From Mesostigma viride (taxonomy: Eukaryota > Streptophyta > Mesostigmatophyceae > Mesostigmatales > Mesostigmataceae): a stretch of DNA of 62,000 nt. A program made the position numbers and the translations under genes. Of this stretch, positions 29,669 through 39,699 are shown piece by piece; within the stretch, counting starts at the first letter, position 1; every line of letters starts with the position of its first letter. The stretch lies in assembly GCA_009746045.1 (NCBI GenBank), contig RPFO01000667.1, positions 455,721 to 517,720 on the forward strand, read 5' to 3'. The notes below the pieces were generated by a model that was given only the letters and a program-made list of their open reading frames with translations, was not told the origin of the DNA and ran no database searches.

Positions 29669-31497
29669 CGACGCTGTGGTTGCCGCCCTGGCTGCCCTTG
29701 AAGTGGCCATGGCGGCCATCAACCTTCGGCTCACCCTCCCCAAGTGTGCAGTCTTTTCGCCCCAGGGGGACTGCTCTGGCTTCCCCGCGGCTATCCCGGG
29801 GGCCTTGGCGCGGGCGCGTGGTTTCTCGTGCCTGGGCGTCCCTGTGGGTGACCCTGACTACGTCGAAGAGGAGCTCCGGGCCACCGTGGAACAGCGCACC
29901 CATGTCCTTGAGACTTGGGCGCGCCTCAAGGACCCCCAGACCAAAGGGCTCCTCCTGTGGTTTTGCGCCCACCCGCGGGTGGTTCACTGGCTCCGTGGCG
30001 CTCCCCCCCACTTGGTGCGGCTTGCCGCGGAAGGCCATGACGAGCGCATTCAGGCCGCCTTGCAGGTGCTCCTCCCCGGCCCTAGCCTGCCAGCTCACTC
30101 CATGCGCTTGGCCACCCTCCCCTGCCGCATGGGCGGGTGTGGGCTCACCCGCGCCGCCCGCCTCGCCCCCGCCGCCTTCCTTGGCTCTGTTGCTCAGGCC
30201 TGGGCGGAGATCCGCCGGTTGGTCCCCAGCGCCGTCAGCGCCATTCCCGACTTGGTCACCCCATCCCCCTTCCCCTTTGTGCAGGCTGTGCAGGATTCTT
30301 ACCTCGGGATCCAGCAGGCTTGCGACCTCGTCCGCCCCGCTCAGGCCGTCCACCGTCGCCTGCCCCGGGGCACGCCCGGCGTGTCCACTGTCGTCAGTCC
30401 TAGTGTCTTCCCTGCCTGCGTTCATGAAAAACAACAAAAGACCTACGCGGGTATACTACACTGTGCCGACTGGATGGGTCTGCATGCGAGCTTGAACGAT
30501 CAGGGGAAGGCTTGGCTTCACTCCGTTTCCCTTGAGGGGAGCGTGGGGTCCGCATTCCTGCGCGCCCTCCCCATGAGCCCTTTGTTCACACTGGTTCCGG
30601 CCCTTTACGCCATCGCTCTCCGCCACCAGCTCTTTGCCCCGCAACCTCTCATCACGGCGGGTGCGCCCTGCGGCAGCTGCGGGCTTGCTCTGGATACTAC
30701 TGGGACGCACTACATCGCGTGCATGGGTGGCCAGCAGAACCAGAACTGGTTCCTCTATCTCCATACCGCTCTCCTCCGGGTGGTGTGTGCCATGGTTCGG
30801 TCGGTCTTTCCCCACTCCACCATTAAGTGCGAGGACGCGGATGGGGCCGCCCTCTACTCACCCAACCACCGCCCCGACATTACCGTGCTTGACTACGACG
30901 GGCAGGGTTGCCACCTGCTCATCGATGTCTCCGTGGCTCGGCCGCTTTCCGGTCGCCACATCCTCCGGGCGGCTGTGGATGCCGGCGCTGCTGCCGCTGT
31001 GGCTGAGCGCGACAAGTTTGCCTCCTACGGCAATGTGGGGCCCCACCGGGTCATCCCCTTTGTCCTTGAGGAGTTCGGGGCCATGGGCCCCAAGACAGCG
31101 GAGTTTTTCCACGAGTGCTGCCAGCGCCGTGAAGACCGCCTCGACCTCGAGGGTCAGACCGCCCCGTGGTCGGCCCGCACGTGGTCCTCGTATTGGCGGC
31201 AGCGTCTGTCACTCGCCCTCACTCGCACCGTGGCTGATGTGTTATTCCGCCGCACCCGGGCCGACTTTGTCGCGACCCACGCGGTCTAGATTCCTTCCAG
31301 GCCTGCATGGTGGGCCGGCAGCGCTGTTGCTGCGTGTAGTTTTGTGATGTATAGTTAGTTGTACCTTGTGCCGCTGGCGTGATCCTTGGATGTCTGTGTC
31401 AGATTACTATTAATTTCTTCAGGGTTATTCTCCCAGTCATCGGTTTTTTCCTTATGTTGCATGCCTATCTCACCTTCGTAATCTATCATTCTCAATG
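29669..31497 (+). mobile_element. 5'-truncated RLE-LINE copy, related subfamily
   Basis: Begins within the RT domain directly after the tail of the previous fragment and ends near the palindrome at 31,485–31,520. Its protein resembles the long copy closely, but its 3' UTR differs completely (no TTTGACATGGCTCTG block), so it is a distinct subfamily with the same target preference. Confidence 0.87.
29676..31289 (+). CDS. Partial RLE-LINE Pol: end of RT, CCHC knuckle, endonuclease
   Basis: A 537-codon frame uninterrupted to its stop, starting downstream of the Y-x-D-D box (first recognisable match A-I-N-L-R-L-T-L-P-K-C-A). It has C-G-S-C … H-Y-I-A-C and then R-P-D-I-T-V-L … L-L-I-D-V-S-V. The ATG is fortuitous; the reading is open from the truncation point. 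Conservation without stops suggests a recent insertion. It has endonuclease residues but no polymerase active site. Confidence 0.88.
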   Translation: MVAALAALEVAMAAINLRLTLPKCAVFSPQGDCSGFPAAIPGALARARGFSCLGVPVGDPDYVEEELRATVEQRTHVLETWARLKDPQTKGLLLWFCAHPRVVHWLRGAPPHLVRLAAEGHDERIQAALQVLLPGPSLPAHSMRLATLPCRMGGCGLTRAARLAPAAFLGSVAQAWAEIRRLVPSAVSAIPDLVTPSPFPFVQAVQDSYLGIQQACDLVRPAQAVHRRLPRGTPGVSTVVSPSVFPACVHEKQQKTYAGILHCADWMGLHASLNDQGKAWLHSVSLEGSVGSAFLRALPMSPLFTLVPALYAIALRHQLFAPQPLITAGAPCGSCGLALDTTGTHYIACMGGQQNQNWFLYLHTALLRVVCAMVRSVFPHSTIKCEDADGAALYSPNHRPDITVLDYDGQGCHLLIDVSVARPLSGRHILRAAVDAGAAAAVAERDKFASYGNVGPHRVIPFVLEEFGAMGPKTAEFFHECCQRREDRLDLEGQTAPWSARTWSSYWRQRLSLALTRTVADVLFRRTRADFVATHAV

Positions 31498-31520
31498 AAT
31501 ATATATTCATTGAGAATGAT
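31485..31520. repeat. Perfect 36-bp palindrome between two inverted LINE tails
   Basis: ATCATTCTCAATGAAT, then ATAT, then its exact complement. The inverted match continues imperfectly outward for at least 40 bp each side (TTATGTTGCATGCC and GGCATGCAACATAA). It is the centre of the tail-to-tail junction. Confidence 0.95.
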
Positions 31521-31848
31521 ATATCACGGAGGTGAGATCGGCATGCAACATAAGGAAAACCCCGAAAAGAAGAAGAACCCTAAAGAAAATGATAATAATC
31601 TGACATGGGCCTGCAAGGATCAAGGCAGCACGTGGTACACCAACTACAACACAAAACTGCGACACGCAGCAACATCGCTGCCGGCCCACCAGGCCTGGGA
31701 AGGATCTATAAGCTAGACCGCATGGGTCGTGACAAAGTCGGCCTGGATGCGGCGGAATCATACATCGGCCACGATGCGAGTGAGGGCAAGGGACAGGCGC
31801 TGCCGCCAATACGAGGACCACGTCCGGGCAGACCATTGATAATTTTTT
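31498..31848 (-). mobile_element. Inverted 5'-truncated RLE-LINE copy
   Basis: The minus strand reads W-S-A-R-T-W-S-S-Y-W-R-Q-R, then the same 3' UTR as the copy at 29,669–31,497, and meets it tail to tail. It is the reverse orientation of the same subfamily, truncated to ~350 bp. Confidence 0.85.
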
Positions 31849-32818
31849 TTTCTTGAGAAAGTTAACAAGGCAAAAACTTCCCAAGGCAAGCGAAAAACGC
31901 AACAGAAAAGAAACCACGACCTATAAGACAGCAGGTAAATCCCAGGAAACGACAAAGTCTAAGCTACAAGAGTCGACAAACCTCAACTACAGGAACGCCA
32001 GCCCACTCAATCTGATGACGGTTAACTGCAATGCGAAGTTGTGAACGTATACGTACACATACTTTTCGTGCCCCTAGACTTTCCGATCCGCAGTAGTACT
32101 AGCAGCGAGATTCCATGTAACATTAACAAGCGAGAGCGTCATCCACTAGTACAACCACGGCGCAGAGTGCATCTGATCTCACCTAATTGTGGCGTCCAGC
32201 TGTGGCGGAGGCCGGCGCTTAGTCGCACAGCTGCGGTGATTCGGATTAAAAACCGGTAACTTGGCGGGAGTGCTGTATTATTTAATAAGACGTGCCAAGA
32301 TATATCACTCCCGCATCGGCCTCGCGATACAGCTAGCTTAGCATGGCGCGACTGGACGTTGGGTATTAGTCTAATGTATGCAACGCGCACGCGCTGAAGG
32401 CGATTTGTGCTGCAGGCTCATGCAGCCCTGCTGGCCACTACTGCTAAGGAAGGAACCATTCTTTGTTGTTGTTGTTGGTTCCTGGGCGCTGAATGCAAAT
32501 ATGCAGCAGAGATTCTCTAGATAGTGATCATAATCATGACCGGCAGTGATTCGATTAAGGTTTTTGTTGCCAGTGGCGCTAGGCCACTTGTGGCGTTTTG
32601 AACTACAAAAACTTGCGTTAACTCGGCCAATGTGTGGCTTTAAGCCAATTAAAATTGGGCTTGGCACGGCCACGTGTGGCGGGCTGGCTTTCCAACCATT
32701 CATTGGTGCAGCAAAGCCTGCCAAACAAGTAGAACGGCGGGGTCAGCGCGGCACGGCGCCGTACTGGCTGAGTATACAGGGCGGGTCTCTGCCTGCCGGC
32801 CGCCAGTGTAGATTAATC
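31849..32818. other. Intergenic, no gene seen; GCCAC/GTGGC-rich
   Basis: No convincing gene. From about 32,570 onward, short palindromes of the type GCCAC-n-GTGGC recur. The same motif type fills 39,900–40,260, on the far side of the LINE, showing the two were once contiguous. Confidence 0.55.
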
Positions 32819-32951
32819 CTCAGTTCGACGCATTTTTTTTTTTCCGGGTAAATGGGTATTTTTATTAACCAATAGGAATATCATTAGGTGAAGAGGTACC
32901 ACGTATCGACCAGCTGGTTACCCTCTGAGGGTAGTGTGATAGGTGAAAGGT

Positions 32952-34715
32952 TTAGAAAGGAGCATTGTGTGACCAGGGGAGCCAAGTGACGCGCGTAAGG
33001 TCACCGTGAGGAATGCAGGTAAACACCCTGTTGCGTCCCAGGAGAGCATGGAAGAGCTCCAAGGGGCTGGGCTTGTCATTGTTGGGCCCGGGGTCCCACA
33101 CCTTGTATTGTTCTTGCGCCAAGAGCCAAGCGCGACGCATTGCTGAGTTCCAGAGAAAGATAAACCGCCTCACCACGGCGGCTTTGGTGTATTCGTGCCG
33201 CACTTTGAAAACCGTCTCGTTCCGGATAGTCCAGATCGCGTATAGCATATTAGTTCGGAGCCATACCCAGGCTAGTTGACTGTTGGAGAGCTCCTCCCCG
33301 GGGGTCCCCGCCATACCGAATATGATACAACGCACGGATAGCGTTAGTGTGGAATGTGGTAGCGCGGTCCATGCGGACCATACGTTAAACAACCATTGCC
33401 ACACCCCGCTCACTTGGCAGTAGAGAAAGCGGTGCTCAATTGTTTCCGAAGGGAAGGTGCACAGGCATGTCGCATCGTGGTGAAACCGGCTGCTGAGGGT
33501 CGCGTTTACCCCAATGGCTCTGTGCAGTAAAAGATGTTGAATGTCGGTCGCTCTGCGGTCCACCAAAGGGTGATCGACCGCCACGGTGATAAGTTTAATC
33601 CAACTGTACCCAGGCCATTGAAAGCCCCATCGTGGGCGGCCAGGGTGGAGCTTATGGTTCTCGTGCAATAAAATGTCATAACCCCATTCTGCCGTGTACT
33701 CGTAAAGACATTTGCTAATCCTAGACATCCCCTTGGTCAAGGTCCAGCCAAACTCCAGGGGGTCCAATGGTAAAGTATCCAATCTCGTATTGCCTACGTG
33801 TAACCAAGTGATGGCCTCCGCCGGGGTCGTGGGGTCCGGCTGGAACATGCAGGACCTTGATACTAACCACGGGACCATCCGGATACGGTGACATTGGTGG
33901 GCTGGAAGACAGACACATAATGTCGCCAACTGATTGAGGCAACCATTGTGGCCTGGAAGGGTGTCGGCCACTTGGACTTGAATTCCGGCCGGAGGCAACA
34001 CTCCCCGGACCAGACCTTTGCATGTGGATGTGATCCCGTCCGGGTAAAAACTGATCCAATCACCCGGTTGGAGGGCCTTGCGTGGGGCCATCATCAGAGC
34101 ATGCCATGTAGCTGGGATGGCCTGGATGAGGGTGTTCCAAGCGTGTAGCGATGGCATGTTTTGCACCCAAGCATTAACTTCAGTGTATGCCCGTAACCGA
34201 TATCTGTCCCCCTGCCACGCGTAGAGATCGAGCACTCTCAGAACAGGGGGTGATGCGCACAGGAAGCCAGCATAAGGGTTGTGCCCATGTAACGTGCCCA
34301 AGGGCTTGCGCGCATTGTCCACGATCAAATCATTGAAATAAAGAATCTGTCGTGCAACCTCCTCACGAGTGGTGGGAAAAACGAGGCGCCCAGGTTTGAG
34401 CTTGTGATAACCTAACCATAGGCGCGACCAGTACCAGGGGAGCCCCTTGTATGATATCAGTGTGCAGCCAAGTACTCCAGCGTCAAGGTGCCATGATGTG
34501 CCATTAGCATGGGTGTAAATAGCGGAGAGAGACTCTTTTGCCAACAAGCAGCCAGGGTGCGTGTTCACTTCCATGTACACGCTGATCACTTGTTTAGCAT
34601 ACATCGACCACAAGCGCCATTGTATGTTGTGTAGCCCTAGGCCACCGTGCAACCATGACATAAAGGACATATCCCGGCTGATCCAACCATGTACCGTGTG
34701 AGATATCAAACCTTT
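32952..34715 (-). CDS. L1-like ORF2, C-terminal part: thumb and zinc-binding domain
   Basis: Continues after the second deletion with G-L-I-S-H-T-V-H-G-W-I and M-S-W-L-H-G-G-L-G-L. Near its end is a Cys/His cluster (A-T-C-L-C-T-F … H-R-F-L-Y-C) of the RT-associated zinc-binding type. It ends T-W-L-P-W-S-H-N-A-P-F, found again at 61,787–61,996 in another copy. The frame is open up to 34,871, but bases beyond ~34,715 belong to the previous segment. Confidence 0.9.
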   Translation of the reverse strand, partial: KGLISHTVHGWISRDMSFMSWLHGGLGLHNIQWRLWSMYAKQVISVYMEVNTHPGCLLAKESLSAIYTHANGTSWHLDAGVLGCTLISYKGLPWYWSRLWLGYHKLKPGRLVFPTTREEVARQILYFNDLIVDNARKPLGTLHGHNPYAGFLCASPPVLRVLDLYAWQGDRYRLRAYTEVNAWVQNMPSLHAWNTLIQAIPATWHALMMAPRKALQPGDWISFYPDGITSTCKGLVRGVLPPAGIQVQVADTLPGHNGCLNQLATLCVCLPAHQCHRIRMVPWLVSRSCMFQPDPTTPAEAITWLHVGNTRLDTLPLDPLEFGWTLTKGMSRISKCLYEYTAEWGYDILLHENHKLHPGRPRWGFQWPGYSWIKLITVAVDHPLVDRRATDIQHLLLHRAIGVNATLSSRFHHDATCLCTFPSETIEHRFLYCQVSGVWQWLFNVWSAWTALPHSTLTLSVRCIIFGMAGTPGEELSNSQLAWVWLRTNMLYAIWTIRNETVFKVRHEYTKAAVVRRFIFLWNSAMRRAWLLAQEQYKVWDPGPNNDKPSPLELFHALLGRNRVFTCIPHGDLTRVTWLPWSHNAPF

Positions 34716-35690
34716 TGTTTCCAAACAAAATTGCTGCCGATGCGTTGGATAAGCTGTATGGTATGATCGTTGGGAGGGTGTGCCAGACAGTAGTATAAAA
34801 CCTTGGAGAACAAGAGTTGGTTGACGATCAGTGCTTTTCCTCGTAAGCTCATCCGCTGGACGCCACCCCACCGCCCTGCCGTGAGGAGCACTCCTGCAAG
34901 TTTGCCCACGTGGTTGGTTTCGTCATATAAAAACGCACGATGTTCAGCCAAACGTCCCTCTGGCGTGCAGCCAATGGGGCAATTGTGCAAAAGATGGTGT
35001 TCACCTGGTTTGACCCATGTCATGGCCAGGTGAGAGGGGTTTATCCGAGATGGGTTGGGTTTGCCGATGTGCAGTCCCGTGGACTTTTGCACATTACAAC
35101 GTTGTTGTGAGGCCACAGAGTACGTGTTGATATTTTCCAAGACAGCATTCACTTCCTGTAGAGAGATGCAAACATTGGTGGTGTCATCCACATATGCTAT
35201 CTGTACAATACCTTTGGCACTGCCTGCAAGCGGGAAGCCCTGCAGACGAGGGTCGTGCTGGTGGAGCCAAAACAATCCTGCGTGTGCCAGTAGGAACAAG
35301 ATGGGGGACATACAATCTCCTTGGGGGAGGGATCTTGAGCTGTGGCCAAGTGCAGATTTGTGACCGTTGATAAGGATGTACCAGGTTAGCGATTTGATCA
35401 TTCCCATGATGACCGTTAGGATGCGTGGGCCAAACCCTAAGCCGATCAATATGTGTCGGAGGTATGCCCAGCACATGCGGTCAAACGCTTTTTCAAAGTC
35501 CCAGAAGAGGATAAAGCCAGCAATGTCGTCGCGCCATGCCTTCTCTACTATGTCCATTATGAGGGTGATGCTATCGTTGATATGGAGGTTAGCACGGAAG
35601 CCTACTTGCTCCGGCCTATAAGGCAGTCGAGAACAGAGTAGAGCCTTTGCTGAATTATCTTGCTAATGATTTTGTACGCAACCGTAAGGA
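34706..35690 (-). CDS. L1-like ORF2, middle part: RT palm
   Basis: Continues RT in the shifted frame: F-D-K-A-F-D-type box (W-D-F-E-K-A-F-D-R), L-P-Q-G-D-C-M-S-P, and Y-V-D-D-T-T with the catalytic Asp pair. The first Met in this frame is at 35,557, but the homologous reading begins at the deletion near 35,693. It ends at V-W-K-Q, where an A-run (plus-strand TTTT at 34,713–34,716) lacks one base compared with the related copy at 40,845–43,202. Confidence 0.9.
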
Positions 35691-37367
35691 GCGTATTGGC
35701 CGGTAATTTTTCCACTGTGTTTTGTCACCCTTTTTGAACAATAAAATGAGGGCTGTTTCGGCCCATTGACCCGTAATTTGTCCATGTTGCCAGATTTCTA
35801 GTATGCATTGATAGAAATCTACGTGTAAAAGGGACCAAAAAGTTTTCCAAAACTCGATGGGAAGCCCATCCACCCCTGGGGCACTACCGGTCCGGATGTT
35901 TTGCATGGCATTAGTAGCCTCCTCCATGGAGGGGGTTTGGTCTAGTTGGTGTTGTTGCGCAAGTGTGAGGCGGCGTGGGATAGCTTGTAAAATTTTTGCT
36001 ATGGCCGCGTCGGCTTCGGGGTTGGGTTCATTTTGGAACAGCGAGGTGTAGAAACGATGTCCACTTTCTAGGATGGGGGTTGTGGCCGTGTGTGTGCCTT
36101 GTTCATCCTGGATTTCTGAAATGATTGAGTTGGATTTTAGTGGTGGAATAAGTGCGAAAAAATCTTTCGTCATGCGTTCGCCTACCTGATGCCACCACAG
36201 ATTTTCAGAGTCTAAAGCTAGGGCGTGTCTTTCAAAACGGAGTTTGTCGAGTTCAGTTTGTGAACTTTGAAGTCGAGCTTGTTCGTAGTGGTTTAGGTGG
36301 GGTTTCAGCTGTAGCTTGTTGACTATGCGTTGGTGAATTCGGTATGCGCGGCCTTTCTCCCGACGTACGTTTAGGGAGTAGGTATGTGAATATTCTAGCA
36401 TTTTGGCTAGGCCTTCCTGCATCCACGTGCAGCAGTCAGTGTAGCTATCCTTGTGAGTTCGCCAATTGCTCCAACGTTGCATGATCTCAAAATAAAACTG
36501 ATCGTCTTGTAGAAGGATTTTATTGATGCGAGGGATGCCTGGGCCCCGTGGGGCCTGGGTGTGGTGGGCTAGCGTGACAATGCATGGGTAATGGTCTGAG
36601 AAGGCTGTGGAGCGTTCTACGCTGGCGTGGCAGACTAAATCGGCCCATTTGGGCGTGATATATATTTTATCCAAGCGACGGGTTGTGCGAACGCCCAGAC
36701 GAGTGGCCAGCCAAGTGTGCTCCTGATCCCGTGACCGAATGACATCCTGCAAATTCAGGTCTAGAATGTGTTGGTAAAAGGAGGCTGTACGGTGGGCAGG
36801 GTGTTCGTTTAGATCAATGTTAAAATCCCCCATAAGTACTATTTCTTGGCCGTTGGAGATGAGATCAGAAACCATTGCAAATATATGCTGGTAGAAAAGG
36901 TTTTGTTCAGCCGGCATATCTAGGGTCGGCGCATAGATGGTAATGAGGTAGCCCTGGCTTCCCGCCCATGTGATAGATTGTCGTGTCCATCTGCCCTGCC
37001 ATCTAGCCGGGGCTGTGTCTACTTGTAATGTCCATGGCAAGTATGTCATGGTTGGGTTAGGTGGTTTGCGGTATTGTATGAGTGCAGTTCCCCCTTGGGT
37101 ACCCCGAGCCCATCCCCATTGGCATAGTGTTCTAGGTGCAAGTGCTCGGACCGCCCGGAGGGCGGTACGTTCTGCATCTATCTGAATTTTGTGTTCTTGC
37201 AGTCCAAGCCAGATCTCGTGAGAGGGACCAACATATTGATGTAGGAGGCTATCCAATTCTACTGTAAGTTCCCGGATGCGAGTCATGGTGCGGCCCTGTC
37301 CCACTGTGCGGACTCCGTATGTGTTAAGCCCCCTGACATTCCACGAGACTAGCGTTAGTTGGCTCAT
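35655..37367 (-). CDS. L1-like ORF2, N-terminal part: APE endonuclease and start of RT
   Basis: Begins M-S-Q-L-T-L-V-S-W-N-V-R-G-L-N, the first APE motif. Then L-Q-E-H-K (catalytic Glu), L-M-G-D-F-N-I-D (Asp/Asn) and S-D-H-Y-P (catalytic Asp-His). RT starts with A-P-G-V-D-G-L-P-I-E-F and F-K-K-G-D … N-Y-R-P-I. After that Ile the frame is lost: one base is missing near 35,693 (plus strand), and the +2 frame continues L-L-T-V-A-Y-K-I-I. Confidence 0.93.
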   Translation of the reverse strand: MSQLTLVSWNVRGLNTYGVRTVGQGRTMTRIRELTVELDSLLHQYVGPSHEIWLGLQEHKIQIDAERTALRAVRALAPRTLCQWGWARGTQGGTALIQYRKPPNPTMTYLPWTLQVDTAPARWQGRWTRQSITWAGSQGYLITIYAPTLDMPAEQNLFYQHIFAMVSDLISNGQEIVLMGDFNIDLNEHPAHRTASFYQHILDLNLQDVIRSRDQEHTWLATRLGVRTTRRLDKIYITPKWADLVCHASVERSTAFSDHYPCIVTLAHHTQAPRGPGIPRINKILLQDDQFYFEIMQRWSNWRTHKDSYTDCCTWMQEGLAKMLEYSHTYSLNVRREKGRAYRIHQRIVNKLQLKPHLNHYEQARLQSSQTELDKLRFERHALALDSENLWWHQVGERMTKDFFALIPPLKSNSIISEIQDEQGTHTATTPILESGHRFYTSLFQNEPNPEADAAIAKILQAIPRRLTLAQQHQLDQTPSMEEATNAMQNIRTGSAPGVDGLPIEFWKTFWSLLHVDFYQCILEIWQHGQITGQWAETALILLFKKGDKTQWKNYRPIRSLRLRTKSLAR

Positions 37368-37405
37368 AGGATTATGTCGTGGGAAGGCAGAGGTCTTACC
37401 TGGTT

Positions 37406-39025
37406 TCAGGGGTCGCGGTCGCGGCGCTTGCCGGTAGCCGGTGTCGCCGACGCTTCCATGTCGGAGAGGCCCAGATCGGACGGGAGGTTGTGGTGCGGGG
37501 TGGTGGTGGCCAGCGCATCGGAGTTGTCCTGTGTCGGTTCTGCGTCGGCCTCTGCCGGGGAGGCATCGGCGGCCGCGGGAGGAGGGGTGCGCCGGGGGAC
37601 CTCGATGAATTTGCCTGGGTGGATGCCTGATACCTCAAAAGCTTGCTCCCTCGCCACCTTATTCCAACGGCAGCCGGTGGTGGGCAGCTGTGTCGGCGGG
37701 TCGCCCTGCCCGTGTGTCGTCGTGCAGGGGATAATGACACTGATGTTGTGCCGCTCCTTGTCTGAGGTGCGTGGTGCCGTGCGCATGAACAGGGCATCCT
37801 GCGGGCTGTCAACCGTCACGACGCCGTGCATGCCCATTGCTTGCAGTTGGGCGTGGGCTGCCGCGAAAAAGTCCAATGGCTGGGCTGGGCCGTTCCTCGG
37901 TCGCGCTCCCATGGGAACCCACTTGACCATGAAGGGTTCCTGAGCTTGATTGAGCGGGCACAGCATGACCGTGTCGTCCCCAGGGTAGGCGATGAGAAGG
38001 ATCAGCTCGAGGCCGATGTTGGCCTTGGCAGGGATCCCCAGTGCCGTACGTGCCGCGTACGGGAGGAGGGCGGCGTCGAGCCACTGGGTGATAAGCTGGG
38101 ATAGGCCCGTGCCGTCAGGCGTGCGGTCAGCCCCCGGTGGCTGCCCGCCGTTGTCGTCAGCGGCGAGATGGGCCCACTTGCCCTTGCCCTTGCGGGCGTG
38201 GCTAGAGCGCTCCTTGCTGGCCTTGGCCTTAACAATCTTGGCTGGGCACTCGTACGTGTCATGCTCGCGGGATTCTAGGCAGGTCTGGCAGATGATGTCC
38301 TCGTAGTTGATTTGAGTAGTGATGCGGTTGCTGCCAGCAATACCGTGTCTGCCGGGCATGTCCACGGTGAGGATGTCCGGGATGCACCTGGGGTTGTTAC
38401 CGGAGTAGCCCCCGGGAACTCCCATGATAAGGTCGGTGCCCTTGTTGTTCACCCCTAGCTCCGGGTTGAAGTGCGGGGTGAAGCCCATGGTGGCGGTTTG
38501 AACACGGCGGATGAGCGTTGTGCTGTCTGTCGTCAATAGAGGTGTGTTACTGTCCTCGACGACGACCAGGTTGCTGACAGTGCCATACTGTTCGATGAAA
38601 TTGCGGAGGAGAGGGCCGTCCCGGAAGCCAGCTGCGACGTTGTAGAGTGTCAATGTGTAGGCTGCTGGCAGGTCCGAAGGCTGAAAGCGTCGAACCACCA
38701 GAGCTTTCTCCCCCACGCTGATATGAGGAGATGCGTCTTTTACCCCTGAGGGCGTCAGGTCGGCTAGCATTTTCTTAACCATTTCGGCTGTGCGAAATTT
38801 GACGTGAATATTCGGCTGGTTTTTCACTCCCCCGCAGATGGTGCCACCGAATCCGCACACCTTTTCTTCCACATTTTTCTTCTCGTCGATGGACAGGGCT
38901 TCGCCGTGTATTTCAACAACGGCAATCCGTTCTTGGAGTTGATTAGCCCGCGCTGTCATGGCTGGGCTCCATATGATTTTTCCGCTGACCTTGTCTGCTG
39001 TGGTAGCGGGTGTGTATGTAGCCAT
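37406..39025 (-). CDS. L1-like ORF1: RRM-like RNA-binding protein with CCHC knuckle
   Basis: A 539-codon protein. The N-terminal part contains an RRM-like segment (L-T-L-Y-N-V … L-R-N-F-I-E-Q-Y-G-T-V) and, near residues 245–260, a Cys/His knuckle (C-Q-T-C-x5-H-x4-C). The C-terminal half is Pro/Ala/Asp-rich. In L1-type elements ORF1 coats the RNA and acts as a chaperone during target-primed reverse transcription. It is intact here. ORF2 starts 38 bp downstream. Confidence 0.85.
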   Translation of the reverse strand: MATYTPATTADKVSGKIIWSPAMTARANQLQERIAVVEIHGEALSIDEKKNVEEKVCGFGGTICGGVKNQPNIHVKFRTAEMVKKMLADLTPSGVKDASPHISVGEKALVVRRFQPSDLPAAYTLTLYNVAAGFRDGPLLRNFIEQYGTVSNLVVVEDSNTPLLTTDSTTLIRRVQTATMGFTPHFNPELGVNNKGTDLIMGVPGGYSGNNPRCIPDILTVDMPGRHGIAGSNRITTQINYEDIICQTCLESREHDTYECPAKIVKAKASKERSSHARKGKGKWAHLAADDNGGQPPGADRTPDGTGLSQLITQWLDAALLPYAARTALGIPAKANIGLELILLIAYPGDDTVMLCPLNQAQEPFMVKWVPMGARPRNGPAQPLDFFAAAHAQLQAMGMHGVVTVDSPQDALFMRTAPRTSDKERHNISVIIPCTTTHGQGDPPTQLPTTGCRWNKVAREQAFEVSGIHPGKFIEVPRRTPPPAAADASPAEADAEPTQDNSDALATTTPHHNLPSDLGLSDMEASATPATGKRRDRDP

Positions 39026-39699
39026 GGAGTTGTAGCACCGGCCCTGCGTTGGTGGTGAGGAGGAGACGGAAACAAGGAGAGAAAACGTGTTAGTAAGTCA
39101 TCGCGGCTGGCTACCTGTGCATCTAGGGGGAGCCGAGATGTTAAAGCCACATTACATCCTTGTCCATGTAATGTCGGCTGGTGTTGTAAAAGGTGTCTGG
39201 GCGATTTCCAATCACCATGTGTGGCACGGACTATTCCATAGTCCCAGCGCCTGTTAAAGGGTTTTCCTTGTTGTAGGAGACTAGGCCCCGGGGTAACTAC
39301 TGGCCCATCCAAAGGGGCTGGCCCGTGCCAGCGCCACATTGCCAATGGGTGTTCGTATCCTGGCCTTGCCTCGCTATAAAACAGCCATGGGAGGGAGGCC
39401 GTCACTGAAAACAGTGTGGCTACAGGGCCGGGTTTGCACCTTGCAAGCCGGGCGCCTGTTGGCCGCACCGTTTCAGTGACGGCTTTGTTCCAGGCAAAAA
39501 AGAGTTCGTTAGACGCACCTTTTTGCGACGAATCAGCTGGTATCTTTCCGGTCGCCAATGGTCAACTCTGGCTCCTGCTAGCCCTCACGCCGCCATAGCT
39601 GCATTGCCGAAACCTTGGCAATGCCGAGCTCACGCTCTTATACATATGCTTGGAGCCTACAATCTGCGGCAGTTGCAATCTGCTCAGTTCGACGCATTT

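Larger units (their letters stand above)
32836..39682 (-). mobile_element. Full-length L1-like LINE (6.85 kb) with 17-bp target duplication
   Basis: CTCAGTTCGACGCATTT flanks the element exactly (32,819–32,835 and 39,683–39,699). On the minus strand it has a ~650-bp 5' UTR, ORF1, a 38-bp gap, ORF2 (APE endonuclease, RT, zinc finger), a short 3' UTR, the terminal motif CCCATTTACCCGGA and an A-tail next to the target site. Two single-base deletions break ORF2, near 35,693 and 34,713. Confidence 0.94.
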
